The position numbers were made by a program, and so were the translations under genes. The notes under the pieces were generated by a model. It had not been told where the DNA came from. It saw only the letters and a program-made list of their open reading frames with translations, and made no database searches. 6,674 nt of DNA from positions 1 through 6,674 of the forward strand of contig JAKLQB010000486.1 in the NCBI GenBank assembly GCA_022013615.1, written 5' to 3'. This stretch comes from Desulfobacterales bacterium. GTDB lineage: Bacteria; Desulfobacterota; DSM-4660; Desulfatiglandales; Desulfatiglandaceae. Positions 6,000-6,674 of the stretch are shown in pieces. Position 1 is the stretch's first letter; the number at the start of each line of letters is the position of its first letter.

Positions 6000-6674
6000 T
6001 TAAAAGCTTTTTCGTCTGCCTTGGTAATACCTTTTAAGGCTATCGAGCTTGTTGATGTATTCACTTTGGAAGTGAAAGTGAGGATGGAGGAGAATCTCTT
6101 CCCGTATGGGCTCGATGTATGGCAGGATATCTATCCCATAGCTGTTTTCTCCCTTTTTGTCCGCCTCATTGATAATCAAAAGGCAATAGTAACTGACAAG
6201 CAGCCTGATATCTGAGGATCGGCGGAACAAACAAGCCCTTCCACCGGTTGTATTTATGAAAAAGCCTGCATATTTATAAAGCATCTCCATGGAAGGCCTC
6301 ATGCCTTCAGGGTCAGGACAACGGTTCCCCTGGCCAACCCATCTGTAAAACATTTCCAAATTGAACTCTAAGGTTTCCTTCTCTTTAGTAATTATCTGCC
6401 TGATAAGTCGGAGGTCTTTACGATCAAGGATGCGATAAAAGTGATACACGTTTTGGATGATAATTGTAGGGTCCGTGCCCTCTCCAGCCGGGACAGGAGG
6501 CCTTGCTGCCAGGCGGTTGAGTATTTTTTTAAAGCGCATATAAGTGTCTATTATTGAACCCGGATCTCGCACATATTCTTTTTGATCGAGATAACGGAAA
6601 AATTCCGTAATATTTTTCTCTACTTGGGCGCAGAGGTCTTCTTTGGGGGAAGATTTTTGGGCAGGTGCTTCTTC
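6000..6674 (-). CDS. Unrecognised protein, C-terminal part (5' end beyond window)
   Basis: A minus-strand frame runs from the window's right edge to a TAA at 6000-6002, giving 224 codons with no stop. A GTG at 6570-6572 exists, but the frame continues upstream through sensible protein sequence, so the gene very probably starts outside the window. The first visible residues (EEAPAQKSSPKED) look like a flexible linker, so an N-terminal domain may precede it. The remainder looks like a soluble, mostly helical globular domain rich in aromatic and basic residues. There is a conserved-looking YRWVGQGNRCPDPEGMRP segment, and the protein ends with a basic KRYYQGRRKSF tail. No membrane span, metal-binding cluster or known catalytic motif is visible. 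It converges on the nifX-like operon with only 45 bp between stops. I do not recognise the family and assign no function. Confidence 0.75.
   Translation of the reverse strand, partial: EEAPAQKSSPKEDLCAQVEKNITEFFRYLDQKEYVRDPGSIIDTYMRFKKILNRLAARPPVPAGEGTDPTIIIQNVYHFYRILDRKDLRLIRQIITKEKETLEFNLEMFYRWVGQGNRCPDPEGMRPSMEMLYKYAGFFINTTGGRACLFRRSSDIRLLVSYYCLLIINEADKKGENSYGIDILPYIEPIREEILLHPHFHFQSEYINKLDSLKRYYQGRRKSF

Noticed and set aside
6002..6011. AAAAGCTTTT palindrome at the convergent gene end
   Set aside because: It has no loop and only A/T-rich arms, so it is too weak to call a bidirectional terminator.
6021..6215. Plus-strand frame of 64 residues near the right edge
   Set aside because: It lies within the minus-strand gene, which is longer and stays open to the window edge.

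Overview
The window carries the end of a Wood-Ljungdahl (reductive acetyl-CoA) gene cluster, followed by a small iron-sulfur/molybdenum-type cofactor-handling cluster. Everything is on the + strand except one unrecognised gene at the right edge. The acetyl-CoA synthase is the long bacterial type, not the short archaeal CdhC. Base composition looks moderate, Shine-Dalgarno sites are clear (GGAG, GGAGG, GGGGG), and the intergenic spaces hold 8-bp-periodic inverted repeats. Together with the WL genes beside NifX- and IscU-like genes, this suggests a strictly anaerobic bacterium, most likely a Desulfobacterota sulfate reducer or syntroph. That placement is inference; an acetogenic or sulfate-reducing Firmicute or a planctomycete cannot be excluded.

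Left part (1-4350): the 3' four-fifths of acsB (acetyl-CoA synthase, all A-cluster ligands present), then acsC (large subunit of the corrinoid iron-sulfur protein, CFeSP), then acsE (methyl-H4folate:CFeSP methyltransferase). AcsE moves the methyl group from methyl-tetrahydrofolate to the cobalamin of AcsC/AcsD. AcsB joins that methyl group with CO made by CO dehydrogenase and with CoA to give acetyl-CoA, or runs the reverse in acetate oxidisers. The CFeSP small subunit (acsD) and the CO dehydrogenase gene are not in the window. The acsB-acsC spacer (198 bp) holds a long imperfect inverted repeat built of 8-bp units plus a pair of mutually exclusive small hairpins. The acsC-acsE spacer (85 bp) holds another inverted repeat. 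A strong hairpin with G-U pairs and a T-rich tail closes acsE.

Middle (4351-4715): about 365 bp that I read as a unit boundary. It contains a possible weak promoter, an imperfect direct repeat and a 43-codon candidate small gene.

Right part (4716-5954): three short genes, nifX-like, iscU/nifU-N-like and nifX-like. The last two overlap by one base. They look like one cofactor or cluster scaffold/carrier operon. A maturation role for the adjacent Ni-Fe-S enzymes is only a hypothesis.

Right edge (6000-6674, - strand): the C-terminal part of an unrecognised protein, convergent with the operon and cut by the window end.
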